Assembly (NCBI RefSeq): GCF_019649055.1
Contig: NW_026570265.1
Coordinates: forward strand, 62,001-126,000
DNA from: Paramacrobiotus metropolitanus
Taxonomy: Eukaryota > Tardigrada > Eutardigrada > Parachela > Macrobiotidae
DNA: 64,000 nucleotides
Direction: 5' to 3'
Of the stretch, positions 1-12,335 are shown in pieces; within the stretch, counting starts at the first letter, position 1; each line of letters starts with the position of its first letter. A program made the position numbers and the translations under genes. The notes below the pieces were generated by a model. That model saw only the letters and a program-made list of their open reading frames with translations. It had not been told where the DNA came from and searched no databases.

Positions 1-2354
1 ACGTTAAAAAAATCTTCTCAAAAACAGTATGTATACTTCCGGACTTTTCAATTGCTCTGTGCATTTACAATGTTAACGTCCGTGTGGAAAACACAATTAA
101 GAAATGTGTTTATCTGAATTTTGAAGTCTAAAAAATTACAAAACCAGTCAGATCCAATGAAGCAGAAATTTCGGCCTTTCTACAAGTTTGAAATTTCGCA
201 TACACTCGTTCTCGTTGGAATGCAGAGAGCCAGAACGAAAAATAAGTACTGTAATGTCACGGTACTCACGTAATGAACAAAATAATGGACAAAATACGAA
301 CATTCTATTCTCAAATAAAATATTGTATAATTGTGAAAACACGATCAATGCTAGAGCGAAAAATTTTTCTAAAAATTTTCCACGATAGAACCTGCTGCAA
401 AAATATCAGCCTAACAATTTTAACCTACCTATAATCAATTAAAATGCGGTTTAAACAATCAACAACAAATCAAAGCCGATAAAAAACTATAACACACTGG
501 TCACAACTCACAAGTCTCAAAGATTCAGAAATAACGGTAGCATTCATGTGATGGTGCGCGGCGTATTTGTACCGTATAATAATGATAAGCCACATGTGGA
601 AAGGAAACTGCAGTATCGAAATTCCGCAAGCATATTTTACACTTACCTTAATGGTATTCCAAAAATATAAAATTATTAATCAATATGAGTAATCCAATAC
701 AGATGACACGTCCTTATAATTAGCCCAATCCGACAGGCTTGTCTTTCAGAAAGCCATATTCCGTGGATTTGATAAGAATGAAGATCTTCAATTAAAGCTC
801 AAAGGAACGCACAGCAAATTACGGCGCCTTTACTTCTGTTAAGAACCCATATCCTGCATTTGGAGTTATCATATTTTTGCAGTAAGTATTTATTGCAATA
901 AATACAAATCTGCACGTAGAGCAAAACCTGTTTCAGTTTACAATCGTATTACAACTATCGTCACTGCATTTTACGCAGTCACACTGCACTGCCACATCGT
1001 TTTCACTCTGTAGATCATGCCAGGGTTGGACAGTTGCGTGCTATGATTTCCGCAGCCGATTCGTAGTGCGGTGTAAAGCTCGTACGGAATACAGACAAAA
1101 CGTGATGTGGTTGGTTTGTGTTCGCACAAATTACCGCCCACTGCAGTTTTCGGTTCTAAAGCTACAGTAGAGAGAATTATGTGGTGGTCAGTTGTACCGG
1201 TAGTCCTGGTAAAGCAAAATTCGAGCAAGATCTGGTTTTGTGCAATGCGTATAAATGCGGGGGAAAAATGCATTCCACAGGATTGATAGGCGGGCCAATT
1301 AACTATGGAAAACAAAAGAATGCCACAAAAGCATTATGGCAGCTGCTGTTATTAATACGCCGCAAGCCGAAAAAGCGACATCTCGGAGTTTTACTCACTA
1401 CTCTATTGAGAGCGTGCTATGTGTATTTCGATATTATTCTAATTAAAACGGTCGTAAATTGGTACGTACTAAATGGACAAAAAGAAGTGCAATGTTCAAG
1501 TTTAACCACGCGATTTACTTGCAGTGATTTCACGAAAAAGAAATCATTGCTGTTTGTATTCAGATTTCAGGATATTAACTGCTATACTCGTAGTAAGAAG
1601 TAAGATTAGTAAGATACTGCAGTAGAATAGGATTCCAGTACTTAATAAGTAGTAGAGCATTATTATAAAATTAATGTAAGCACATACAAACGATAAAACG
1701 GTACACAGCGAACTCTGAACAATCAAGGAGTAGGACCCGAGAACAGTACATACTACATACCTAATATCTACGAGTATATTTTATTTAAGTACAGTATTTT
1801 ATATTTTTAAGCTACGCAAAGGTAACAAAGTACAAAACTCTGTATTTACGAGTAAGTACAATAACATGGCCGTAGACTGGAGACCATTAAACTAAATTAG
1901 CGAAGAACATAAACCCTGCACCTGCACTAAATTCAGTGAATCAGTACTGACGGACAAAAGCTTAACACAAATCTGACCATTTTGATGTGACAATTAACAA
2001 AAATAAAATTTGGATATTACCATAAAGTTAAAATTAGACCAAACGAAACCCGAAAACCGGCAGGGAATTGGGAAATAATTAAGTAATGGTAAGTACTCGT
2101 ACAAATGCCAGTGCATCGGTTTATACTACAAACTGTCTCTTAGAGGCGATTGTCAGCCCTATAAAATTTGGAAATCAGAAAAATTGAAAATACGCGTTTT
2201 AACTTTTGAGCCTTCACAAGTCAAGTTGTGGAAGTTCTTTTGTCCACAAAATTTGCAATATTCATTGTGTGTAACAGCGAAGATTCTTTTCTTAGTCTTT
2301 AATGATTGTTATTGATCCACTATTTTGCGGGCGTATTTAACCAGTGGAAGCCCC
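1..2354. other. No recognisable gene
   Basis: About 2.3 kb of AT-rich sequence without a frame I can assign to a family. Open stretches at 971-1315 (-) and 1181-1603 (+) overlap on opposite strands, show no domain or conserved motif, and are probably chance. Three copies of the octamer TACTCGTA/TACGAGTA occur between 1580 and 1860 and a fourth at 2094. The end of this stretch should hold the promoter and 5' UTR of the bL36m gene. Confidence 0.5.
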
Positions 2355-2745
2355 AATGGCTTTGCTAATGAAAAACAGCAGCAGCGTCCTACAGCGGATA
2401 TCAACCATTGGAAAGGATGTTTGGCCATCTTTGAGTTCTCGCTTGTTTGGTTTGCTGTCTAGGAACTTGGACCCATTTCCCTCCAGTGCAGCCATTTGTG
2501 GAACGATGTATAATGCAAGACCGTCCACAGCGCCGTCCACCACTCCGTTCTCTTTGACGACCTACAGAGGGCTGAAACATGTGGATAGATTGAAGCTGCG
2601 GTGCAGTGCATGCTATTTTGCAAAACGACAAGGTGTGAGTTATGTTTATTGCCGTCTCCGTCCTAGGCACAATCAAGTGAAATCAGGTTACCTGCGGGCT
2701 AGACACTGGTGCTGGTCTGTTTATCATCTTCGAAATATGCGGTAG
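2355..2745 (+). CDS. MRPL36: Mitochondrial ribosomal protein bL36m
   Basis: Predicted bL36 protein of the mitochondrial large ribosomal subunit. The N-terminal ~75 residues are rich in Ser, Arg and Lys and poor in acidic residues, as in a mitochondrial targeting region. The bL36 core follows, from KLRCSACYFAKRQG to YVYCRLRPRHNQ. Its C-x2-C...C...H pattern is the zinc-binding set of the family, and RxGxxYVYC..PRH matches animal mitochondrial L36. The ATG at 2355 is the first in frame. The frame runs about 20 residues past the usual C terminus, so the end may be longer than usual or an intron may begin near 2685 (TCAG/GTTACC). PAM16 lies tail to tail about 700 bp away. The family call is firm; the exact 3' end is not. 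Confidence 0.8.
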
Positions 2746-3458
2746 AAACTGATTGACTTTGGCATTTTTTCCTAATCAGTGCTTGGGTTCCCTGCTACTG
2801 GTTCCCAGAGTTCTCGCACCATATTGACTTTTTAAGAATCGTTACATCACCCGAAAATGATAATTTCTGTTGCAATTATTGATTGGAGTTTCACGTAAAG
2901 CAATGAATAAGATGCGAACTTCCGCTGCTTATGATGCAGCAGTGGCATGTTAAAAAGATTTGAGATGGCAGTTTGTTACTGCTAATTGCGAGGCTGGATG
3001 CCGGTTCTTGAAATGTACAAAGTTGTCATTAAAAGTATTAAAACGGAAATTTCTTCATTCTTTCTGTTTTTATACACATTTTCTGGGCTGATTCTTGATT
3101 GCGCGGAGTGTGAACGTGAATCTGTTCAAGCACAAGTCAAAGCAAAATACGAAAGCCAGATCGCATCACTTTGAAGGCAAGCAAACATCGGATGATAGCT
3201 TGCGTTAGGTATCACAAAACCTGCCACAAAAAGGCCAATCCGCAGTACATAAATATGGCATCGGTGTCTTTTGCAGATTTCCAATTCGCCATGGAGTGGG
3301 GCGTATCAGTCACCAGCAGCTACACACTAGCATCCAGTAACCCTTAAGCTACTAGCTACTAGGGAAGTACATTAGGTAATAAAACAGGTAAAATAGTAGT
3401 TCAGAAACTAAATTCAACAACACCACACCATAACTTCTGAAGATGTAGGAAACAATGA
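2746..3458. other. Intergenic gap between convergent genes
   Basis: About 700 bp between the 3' ends of bL36m (+) and PAM16 (-). No conserved frame was seen. It probably holds the two 3' UTRs. Confidence 0.5.
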
Positions 3459-4380
3459 TCACGACGGAGAATCTGACGGTGTCTTTTCTTGGGAGGTTCT
3501 ACCGGGCCTCTCCTTGGGCGCTTCTGCAAGGGATTTCAGTTCCTCTTCTAGGCGCTCCTTCGCTCGCACAACTTTCGATTGCAAGTAAAATGAACCACCA
3601 ACTGCTTTGTCGTTGACTTTGAATAAGTGGTCGTACTTTTCTGTCAGCTCTTTTGGATCTATTCGTTTTCCTGGAAGGTTTAGGATCTGACACGCTTCCT
3701 GCAAAAACCGAAAGGCCCTTCGGTCATTAAAGATTAGTATCCGTTCTCAGCGCAATTGCTGGTAATTTAATTTGATTTTTTTCCATACATCTAGGGCCAA
3801 TTTTATGAAATTATGAAATTTATCCTAAACTGTTTACTAATACCGCAGCTGGTGCAATTTACAGCTGCTACAATTAAGTAATAATGGTCATAAAAGTGAC
3901 AAAACTAGTAATTTTTCATGTGTTTTCTTACTTGCACTGTCATGCCTAATCTGCTGGATACTGCGGCTGCTCTGGATGAATCCCCCGCTCGAGTACCGCC
4001 TCCGCCGCGTGAAGCTGCGGCTTGCTGGCTTCCTAAAAAATGCAACAGGGCTAAAAGAGTGGATAATCATTTCTACAAAGCATTTTCGAAGAAATTCTTG
4101 CATAAACGCGATAAAGCGCCTCTTCCTGATTTGGCCTACTGATCACTGATTAACTCGTGACTCTGCCAACAGTACGCGCTGATTTCTCTTTCACAGCAAA
4201 AAACTGGACTTTAAATAAAAGCGCAGAACACATTCAGTGCAGATGTAGGTATTCGCATTCTGCGGTTTAACCGTTAAACGGCGCCGGGAACTCACTTTGT
4301 ATTTCTTCTTTTAGTGCCCTGGCGAAAGCTCTCCCCACAATTTGCGCCCCGGCGAGAACCAACTGAGCTATATACTTCGC
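3459..4380 (-). CDS. PAM16: PAM16/Magmas, TIM23 import motor subunit
   Basis: Pam16 (Magmas) is the J-like partner of Pam14/Pam18 in the presequence-translocase motor at the matrix face of the inner mitochondrial membrane. Three exons are visible: 4380-4296 encodes [23 protein letters not shown], here split for length as [13 protein letters not shown] and [10 protein letters not shown]; 4032-3932 encodes the Ala/Ser/Gly linker; 3698-3459 encodes the degenerate J domain with [18 protein letters not shown] and [17 protein letters not shown], then a short acidic/Ser tail and TGA. Splice signals are TTGCAG/GCG, AAA/GTGAGT, TTTTAG/GA, CAA/GTAAGA and TTGCAG/GAA, and the phases join. HPD is absent, as usual for Pam16. 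The initiator Met must lie in a tiny upstream exon that I could not place, so the start given is the beginning of the second exon. Length is about 142 residues, close to animal homologues. Confidence 0.88.
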
Positions 4381-4965
4381 CTGCAAAAATGCACAATAAA
4401 GTAAAACTCAAACAGTCACGTTTCCCGATTTCCGGTTCGTAAAGGTAAGTTAGTAAAGCACAGCAAATATTCCTAAAGCTAACTGCAAGCATAGCAATTA
4501 ACTCTTAAACAGAGAGGCAAAAAGCAACCTCGAACTAATCACTTATTTTTCTACCTTAAAATTTCTAATCATAAGTTATAGAAGCTGCGCTTAAAAGTTT
4601 AAAGAGCCAAACTGGAATACGCACAGGCCCCGACATGTTCGCCTTCAAATTCTTCGATATGATTTGTGGTTCTCCACTTCTTCAGAAGAAACGATTTGGA
4701 TCACAATACTCAACTCCACCAAAACTGTTACACCTTGTAGACGATCCGCGAGCCCAGGCCTCGAAAAATTCAGCGTTTCATGTGGCGAAATGGAATTTGA
4801 AGAACTTGATCAATTACATTGTCGCTACTGGCTTCTCGTAAACATAAATAACACAACGTGACAACTCTACGACTGTACGACATATACGTACAATAGTATC
4901 AGCGTCAAGTTTACAAACAGTTATCAATCTACCTTCGAAGTAGATATAAAGTAGACAATAAAGAA
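4381..4965. other. Upstream region of PAM16, no gene identified
   Basis: Should contain the missing first exon (at least the ATG) and promoter of PAM16. I found no unambiguous ATG followed by a donor. Short frames on both strands have no family signature. Confidence 0.4.
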
Positions 4966-5466
4966 ATGAACAGCATCGCGAAAAACTGTTGTGAAAGCGC
5001 TGGTTTTCCTTGTGAGATGGAACCAAACGGCTTGTCATCAACCACCGCACAAAGACCGGATGGGATGACACTGATACCAGTAAGACAAGGAAAACCGATC
5101 GTTTGGGATGTAACCAGCTGGTGTACGGTTGCTGACTCTCATGTCACTGGAAGCTTCAAGAAATGTGGCAGCGTGGCCCAGCTGGCTGAAAATGCGAAGC
5201 GTGGGAAGTATTCGTTTTTGGAATACGGATACCTTTTTTACCCTCTAGTAATGGAAACCCTTGGAGTTTTTGGTCCGGCTTTAAGTGAATTTTTACATTT
5301 TATGGGTCGTAAAATTCGGGATTTGACTGGAGAAGCACGTTCTACTGCTTTTCTTAAGCAGCGATTCAGCCTTGCTGTTGTTAAGGGAAATGCTACGGCT
5401 GTTTTGAGCACGTTACCTTTTAACCCGAGGGAGGACCGGGAATTTGGTTGTTTTTTTAATGTTTAA
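4966..5466 (+). mobile_element. Retroelement-derived C-terminal open frame
   Basis: An uninterrupted 166-codon frame. Motifs in order are QRPDGMTLIPVRQGKP, VWDVTSWCTVADSH, an Ala/Lys-rich stretch, YGYLFYPLVMETLGVFGP, RDLTGEARSTAFLKQRFSLA and a GNATAVL end. This pattern (RPDGLTL...WDVT..DT...PLxxETxGxxG...TGD.R...FL.QR.S.A.QRGNA) resembles the C-terminal region of many animal retrotransposon polyproteins; I recall it from such proteins and could not search. No reverse transcriptase core is present, so this is a fragment. A weaker fragment with the same ending (FLRQRLSIEIQRGNAVSVLGT without its last residue) lies at 25400-25520. It could be an exapted gene because it is still open, but nothing shows a promoter or splice signals. 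Confidence 0.6.
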
Positions 5467-7332
5467 ATTCTAACGATTACGTAGGGTGTCAGCGCGTGCA
5501 TTTTTTGATATAAAGTATAAACTATCTCTCTATAGTTAACAACTTTACTCAAAAGACTGAAAAGAACCTAAAACAGTAAAACTGTTGTAGTCAGCTGGAT
5601 GCTGCTAAATCTGCGATGATGCAATCACACGGTAGCAGATCAGCCGCAGATGTACGAGTATTGCTGATCTGCGCCGGGATGGCAACCGCCGTAGACGTTG
5701 TTTCGCACGTCACCAATTACAGGAATTACGCAGTGCGCCAAAATGGGAACTACGCATACGCTACGTATCACGTACAGATTGGCGCATGGTAGGCGCACTG
5801 TATTACGGGGGCCACTAACTGACCGCAGATTTTACCGAGCACACAACTCTTTTTTATCATGCATGTGTCTTTCCCTTTGTAGACCTTGGTTTTCTGTTAA
5901 TTTTCATGTGCCACCCGTATTTGCAGACAGCACAGTTTGCAAACGCGCCCCAATTAAAAATTACAGTAGGAGCACGCGTTGCTATGGAGCAACCACGACT
6001 TCCCGGCTACTCGAAGGCTACGGCTTTCAACCGCCCTCGGGCGGCGTGGCGGCGCAGATCAGAAATAGTCGCAAGGCGGTTCAATGTAAGTATATTTTCC
6101 GATTCACCAGTAGTACAGTACTCGTACGTACGATTTCTTGTACCGACACATTCCCTTTTCCCGGCTAACTTGTAAAATGGTAAGAAGTTAATAAAATTCA
6201 ACAACCACAGCTTTGTCCTCCACAGAATTTTTAGCTAAAAAAAACCCAAAGTGATACACTGCTTACAGTTAGAAAGGGCGACGGATTACTTTCTTTTTAC
6301 TTTTCCCGGATCAAATGTCCAGCGGCCCAAGAAACTATCAGCTTCGTTTAATGTTCCTTCATCAAGGAACATTAAGGTTTAAGTATTAGACAGCGTGGGA
6401 TAAAAAGCCAGACGAGCATACGTTTATGTCATCATATTGTAGCGATAGAAATTAGATGTACCGCCAGTAGGAGCGTTAATTGCCTTTCTCTACTCGTACT
6501 GTTTATTGGTTGTTGTGTTATGAAGATCAGAATCCTTATTTCCATACATTTTACCGACCGCATCTCACGGTCAGAAACACCTTGAAATTAGTCCTGCTGC
6601 AGCTTCCTCCGAATCTTGCTCCGCGCCTTCCGCGCTTCTTGCCCACGCTTATGCGTTCTTGCTCCTCAGTTTGCAACTTTGCATAGCTCGCTGAATCTTG
6701 CTTTGTGTACTTGCTAATAAACACCTGGGATGACCTTGAGTTGTATGGGATGATCGTGCATCTCCCACCTAGTCCGCTTCCGGTCAGCATCGCTGCCGAC
6801 CGTGCCAGCCTTTCCCAAACTAACAGCCGACAGATCGTGGTAAGGTGGATTAACCGACCCACTAGAACAGCAGTCAAACTCGATAATTTATGGCAAGTAA
6901 CAGCGGGTCGAACTCGATATTAAATTGATAATACTAACCAGAATTCTGAACGTGCTAAATTCATTCGTTCGTAAGAAGTGTTGTCATTGTTAATACGCAT
7001 ACATTACATTCGACGCTTAAAAACGTATTGTTGCCTCACCAAATAGTCACCATGAATCGAAGTAAGTAGAATAACTGTACCTATCTGTATCGGTCAGAAA
7101 TTTTCAGGATTCTTCGTGAATTATGAGAAAGACCACATAATATAATTTTATTCTGCAATCATAAATTCCATCCTTATTAATGTTAAATGTTAATCACACT
7201 CAGACAATGTCACAAATTACGGAGAGACACAAAGGCATCAGGTATAAACATCAGACGTAGAAATCAAGGAACATTATGTAGCATAGTAAAGTCAAACTAC
7301 AGATACACAGACTATTCGGAAAACACAATGAA
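5467..7332. other. Intergenic region, no gene recognised
   Basis: No frame with a family signature. It contains a perfect short hairpin (6348-6375), an imperfect inverted repeat around 5634-5673 (GCAGATCAGC / GCTGATCTGC) and three TACTCGTA-type octamers. A donor-like GTAAGC just before the EXOC4 stop leaves open that a last EXOC4 exon lies here, but no convincing continuation was seen. Confidence 0.4.
6348..6375. repeat. Perfect 12-bp hairpin
   Basis: TTAATGTTCCTT at 6348-6359, a 4-base loop CATC, then AAGGAACATTAA at 6364-6375. The arms are perfectly complementary. No T-run or gene end is adjacent, so it is not an obvious processing signal; it could be part of a degraded element. Confidence 0.7.
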
Positions 7333-10300
7333 TCATATTCTGCTTACATCTCCATTATTTATCACTTTCTTTAATTGGTCAACCTCCTCCTCTGCAGTCC
7401 AAGAAGCAACGGTATGACTTTTCGATGGCGAAGGCATCAGGTTCTGTGCGCGTAATTCGTTTTGGTACGTGCGATGGACTAAACGAATCGCAATTTCATA
7501 TTCGTGCTCCGAAAACGGCCGTCTTTGGTCCATTACATGGGTTACAACATCCTAAAATACAATAAAGTATACGGATTTTTTATGAAATTTCAAATTCGAA
7601 ACACTATAAGATGTCAACTTATTTCACAAAAGGTGCTCGGCAACGTTAAAACTATACCCTGTTCACGTCAAAATGCTTATTTTTCCACCAGAAGTCGAAT
7701 GCGTCATGCACTTACACCGGGTTTAGATGCGGATGCGAACATATCAAAATACTGTCGTATTTCCTCAAAGGCAGGCTCCTTAAAGCCAGTGATTTGGGTT
7801 AAGGCTTCCTCCAAGTGGAATACACACCGCTGCACACACTTAACAGCTCTCATGTTGATTTTGACCATCTGGTCGGCACTTCGTATGAAGATATCACGTA
7901 GAAGCTGGGCTAGGCTTCGATAAAAAAAATTAAATTTCTTCTCTTGTACAATATGCGAAATAATTCGGGATATATTCCACAGATCATTCACCAGCAAGCC
8001 AACGCGTCGCTCTGTTTCTTCGCAGACGTCCTGTAGCGTCAAATCCAGCCGGCTTGCAATGAATGATTTGTGTAAGTAATGCAAACAACGAATACGAATC
8101 TCCCAATGTATCACTAGAAAACACTTTTCCGCGAATTCCATCAGAGCTGTTGCGGCAAACCGCAGTGGATCCAAATGGACAGTGGGAATGGGATAGAGGA
8201 CATTCGATGTTCCAATTAGATTTAACGGCCGCGCCAATTCAGCGCATGCTGAACTCGATAACTCAGTAACAGGTAAGCTTCTGACCATACGGTCCAACAT
8301 ATGCGACAGCCACTCACAGTTTTCCATAAATAAGGCTACAATTCTCATCACTTTGGGTTCATTCATGATCTCCGCCAAAGAACCGTCGTACATTTTTAGC
8401 AGCGTATCCAGTTCAGTAGCGCTGCTTTGCAAAACTGATGCTTCGATGGATCCGCGATAAAACCAACCAGGAAGAGCTCGGTAAAATAGACAAAACTGAT
8501 CGTCCTCTGTCCAACGAACACTTTCCGGAAATTCCTTTTCAGGAAGGTAGGCTGCTATCTTACGGAAAGTAAACTTCGTTCCATCAATAAATTCGTTGAC
8601 GCAAATGGCTGTCACAGCCAAAATTTTTTCTGAGTGGAGTGGCATAGTGTACAATAAATTGCAAAGATCTTCGATCTGACGATAGAACTGATATACATTT
8701 AGTAGAATTTTCACGTTGTGTTCCTTTAGCGCTTTGAGGACACCAGGAGGTGCCAACTTGATGGTATCGTCTGGAAAATTACGCAAAACACATGAGCATT
8801 AACACACCTCTCATATCAGCAAAACAAAAAGGGTGTAAACATCCGCCAATACACCAAGGGAAATCGGACATACGGTAACACGAATATACGGTAACACAAA
8901 GTACAAACAAAACTTCAGAGTACAAATGTAAAAACAAACTTTTCAGTTTCAGACATGGATGCGTAATATTATCTTGTATCATTACCTCTGCTAATATGGC
9001 GAACTTTCTCTCCGACGACATGCTCCACAGAAGGAAGATAGGTGTCTGCCACAAACCGATTCACATAAATGGACAAAACACATGATTTTCCGCTAGCCGA
9101 CGATGAGGAGTCAATTTTATCACATAGGCGCATCATAGAAGGATACAGCGCTGAAAAACAGTAGCGAATTAGCGATCAACTGAATGACACAAGCGACTTC
9201 AGAAATGTAAAGGAAAACTTTAGATACTCCGCAACTTTTTAGTCTGTCTGTCAAAACTATAACTCAGTCGTTCCATGTTACAGAACCGAATCTTACTGGT
9301 AATGTTTTTCATTGCGGGAGTGCAAATCTTTTTCAACTCCAGCTCTTCCTGTTCCGATAACAAAAGAGCTCCATCCACAAATTTTCTTCGACGTTCTTCG
9401 GCGGCGTATTCATTGAGAACTTGCGTTGATGTAGAGTTTTCAAATCGGAAATCGATCTAAAACAAGGCGAAAGTGGTTAAACTTGAATTTCTGTATCAAA
9501 AAAATAGAAACACTCACGCCCTGGATTTTTTTAGGGCGTCTTCTAGCCCAAGCCGCTTTAACTCGTTCAGCAAACAACTGTTCGCGTTTATCCACTGCTT
9601 CCTTTATTTGCTCGTTCTTCTGATCCAGATAGTGTGCTAAAATCCGCTGCATAATTCCTTCAATGGCCAACCAAACGTCCGACATGTCGTATACCATGAG
9701 AGCCTTTCCAGCAATCGGGTCCATATCAGCTGAAAACCTGATGGTTGTAACGGCCTCCAACAGCGCACTGTGCGCTTCCGCGATGGCTATGAACTGATCA
9801 ACCAGAAGCTTGATTAACTGATCCAATAATTCTGGTCGATCCTTGCTCTGCAACAGCTCCACGTAATTAATGGCGTGAATAGTTTCCGTTGTGTGGAGAA
9901 ACACTTGTTGCAGCTTGTCACCCAACGCCAGCAAACTGTTCTTCAGAGCGTCCACCAGGCGGTCCATATCGTGCAGACACCGCACCACGATTTCGATTGG
10001 CACATCCGGCTCATCATCCTCCGTGACTTCGGCTTTGCGCAAAGATGTTTTCTTGAAAACATTGGACGTGTTTCGAACATATAGAAACAATTCCAACTGG
10101 CGCAACATTAAATCCTTCAGATTGTCTCGCTCTTGCAGCAATTCGCTGCGAACATTGGCAACTGCTTCCACCTGTGAAAAGTCGAAAAAAACTTTTATAA
10201 AAAAGAATTCTAGTGACTGAGGAATTCAAGAACCGTTTTTGCCTAAAAAGTTGTCAGTGGTAACTGGGAAGTGCAAATGTGCTTCGAAATCTTTTAAGCT

Positions 10301-10977
10301 TTTAAGCATTCACACAAAGTAAATCACAACTGCGTCAAAATACAAAGAAAACTCGGAAGTCACTCCAGAGCCTAATAATAACTAATGAGTAATGACCATT
10401 GCAGCTATTTTTGCTTTGCCTTCGATTTCTCCTCAATCAAAACACTTACATCATGCAGTTTGCCGTTAACAATCTGCAAGCCATCCATGATTTTTTGAGT
10501 GGCTTCCAAATATTTTTGTTGCGCTACAGATTCCCGAATGGCAGCAGGCAAATCCTTGATGGTATCGATGGAGTGCAACAACTTCAACTCCTCCTGCAAT
10601 TCCACAGATTGCAACCACAAAGTTTTCAAATCCTCCTGCTTGCCTCGTAAATGGTCTTTGGCTGATAGGAGCCAACTGCGCACCGCTGTCGAACTCTCTT
10701 TCATGGCATTAAGACGTCCGACCACCTGTGTAAAAGTCTGTGCCGAAGTGGTTAGCTCTTCGCGTTTCTGTTCAATCAGTCCCGACAACTGTTCGTCGCA
10801 GCGACGATATTCCCGTTCAATGCGATTGCGTTCTTTTTCCTTCTTCTCCGGTCCTTCGAATGCTGCAATAGTGGCGACACTGCGCATGAAATCATGCAGA
10901 AGATGAGCAGATTTGCCCCGCTGTGTCTCCCTTTCGTTAAGTCCCCCCAACATTGGGGTTTCTCTAGATCGCGCCAT
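7333..10977 (-). CDS. EXOC4: Exocyst complex component 4 (Sec8)
   Basis: Sec8 is a subunit of the octameric exocyst, which tethers secretory vesicles to the plasma membrane. Six exons read on the minus strand: 10977-10450, 10171-9518, 9456-9297, 9150-8986, 8770-7716 and 7551-7333. Their lengths sum to 2781 bases, an open frame of 926 residues plus stop; Sec8 is usually 950-1000. The N terminus carries the family's coiled-coil block (REYRRCDEQLSGLIEQ, then AKDHLRGKQEDLKTLWLQS and LPAAIRESVAQQKYLEAT). Exon 2 continues with ELFLYVRNTSNVF, and exons 4-5 with FVADTYLP and the helical domain up to IRQYFDMFASASKPG. Donors are all GT and acceptors AG, with consistent phases. The ATG at 10977 gives MARSRETP; one 24 bases further upstream is in frame but less likely. 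The last residues are uncertain because GAT/GTAAGC could be a donor. The gene is divergent from the semaphorin. Confidence 0.9.
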
Positions 10978-12335
10978 CTCAAGGCAAAAGGCATACGTCA
11001 CATAAACAACGGTAACTGATGAACACTATTTTCAGGACTTATAGTCACTTGTGAGTTGTGACTTCTTCCAAACAATTCAAATCCGCAGAGCAGTTTGGTG
11101 CCAACACTGAATGACAATAATAGTATTTAAAATACTTTTATCATTATGATTCCAGATTTTTGTGTTTTATATTTATCACACAAAACAGACAAAAAGTTAA
11201 ATTTCAGTCAGTAATTATTAGATTAAAATCAACAGAGGCTTACAGAGTCAAAACAAAAACGTCTGAATAACTGAAAGAATAAAACTTGTACAGTACAAAA
11301 TTTGTTTTCAATAAACTTTGGACCGCAAAGTGACAAAGTCTGTTGTTTACGTTGCGGCCTTGTGGGCGTTAACAAGGCGTGCCATAGGACGTAGACCAGT
11401 ACTGATGATGCCGGTGATCACTAAACCGGTACGAGTACGGTTTGATGCACACAACTACAGAAACGATTCGAAATGAACAAGTGGTTAGCTTGTATTCCAC
11501 TCTTTCTTGTGTTCCATTCTCCACTGATAAGAATGATGAATTCTCTATTCTTTTAAATGATTTTTGATAAATATTATTTTCAAAAGCAGGCGCTGTCAAG
11601 TTCAGGGATGCTGGAATGAAGATAACTGAAGCAGTAACTACGAGTCTGTGACCACTGGTGAGTGGTGACGCTGTTTCCGATTATTATCGTGTGATCACGT
11701 TGAGTTTGATAGTGCTGGGATAACTACGGTGGATTTGGAAACGACGCATACCGGCATACGACACTTGAAAGTTTTTTTTTAAACGTGTCTAGATCTCGCT
11801 CTGGATTAGTTATCATAAGGCACGCATCTGGATGAGGTGTTATGAAGAGCGCCTATTTGCAATTACACATAGGTTAGTGTATTGAAGTTATGTGGGTAAA
11901 TTTTGTTATGCTAACTGTGATAATGTGGCAGCAATTGCAGCACTCTATTAGTAAATTGTGCAATAGTTAAATTTGTTAAATGACAAATGGATGCATAGTT
12001 AAGATAGTTTTATGGTCCCAACTCCCATGTTGTTTTTAAATTAAGCTGATACAATCCATTTTCGTGCAAACCGTTCATTCGAATTCGAGATTCGCTAAAT
12101 TAGGTGAAGTTTATTATAGCCATAATAATATCGTGATAGTAACTCCACTGAATTCTCTGCAGCCACAACGAAGGCACAGGCGAAGTGCAACATAACATCA
12201 CCGGTGATGCGTGCCGTATGTTCCGGAAGTGTTTGCATGGACTATGTTCTTTGTGGCGGATATGGAAATTGAGTCGCTGTTTTATTACTCAATATAAAAT
12301 TTATGGTTCCTGCGTATCATGCTTCCTCCATAACA
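10978..12335. promoter_or_regulatory. Divergent intergenic region EXOC4 / semaphorin
   Basis: About 1.36 kb between the start codons of EXOC4 (-) and the semaphorin (+), so both 5' UTRs and promoters are expected here. No TATA box is clearly placed. One TACGAGTA octamer lies near 11430. Short frames have no family signature. Confidence 0.45.

Noticed and set aside
971-1603. Overlapping frames on both strands as genes
   Set aside because: Mutually exclusive, no domain, no splice signals or start context, and typical lengths for chance frames.
3459-3698. PAM16 as an active J-protein
   Set aside because: No HPD motif; the sequence matches the degenerate J domain of Pam16/Magmas.
5634-5673. Inverted repeat GCAGATCAGC...GCTGATCTGC as a mobile element end
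   Set aside because: Arms are only 10 bp, spaced by about 20 bp, without target duplication; probably chance.
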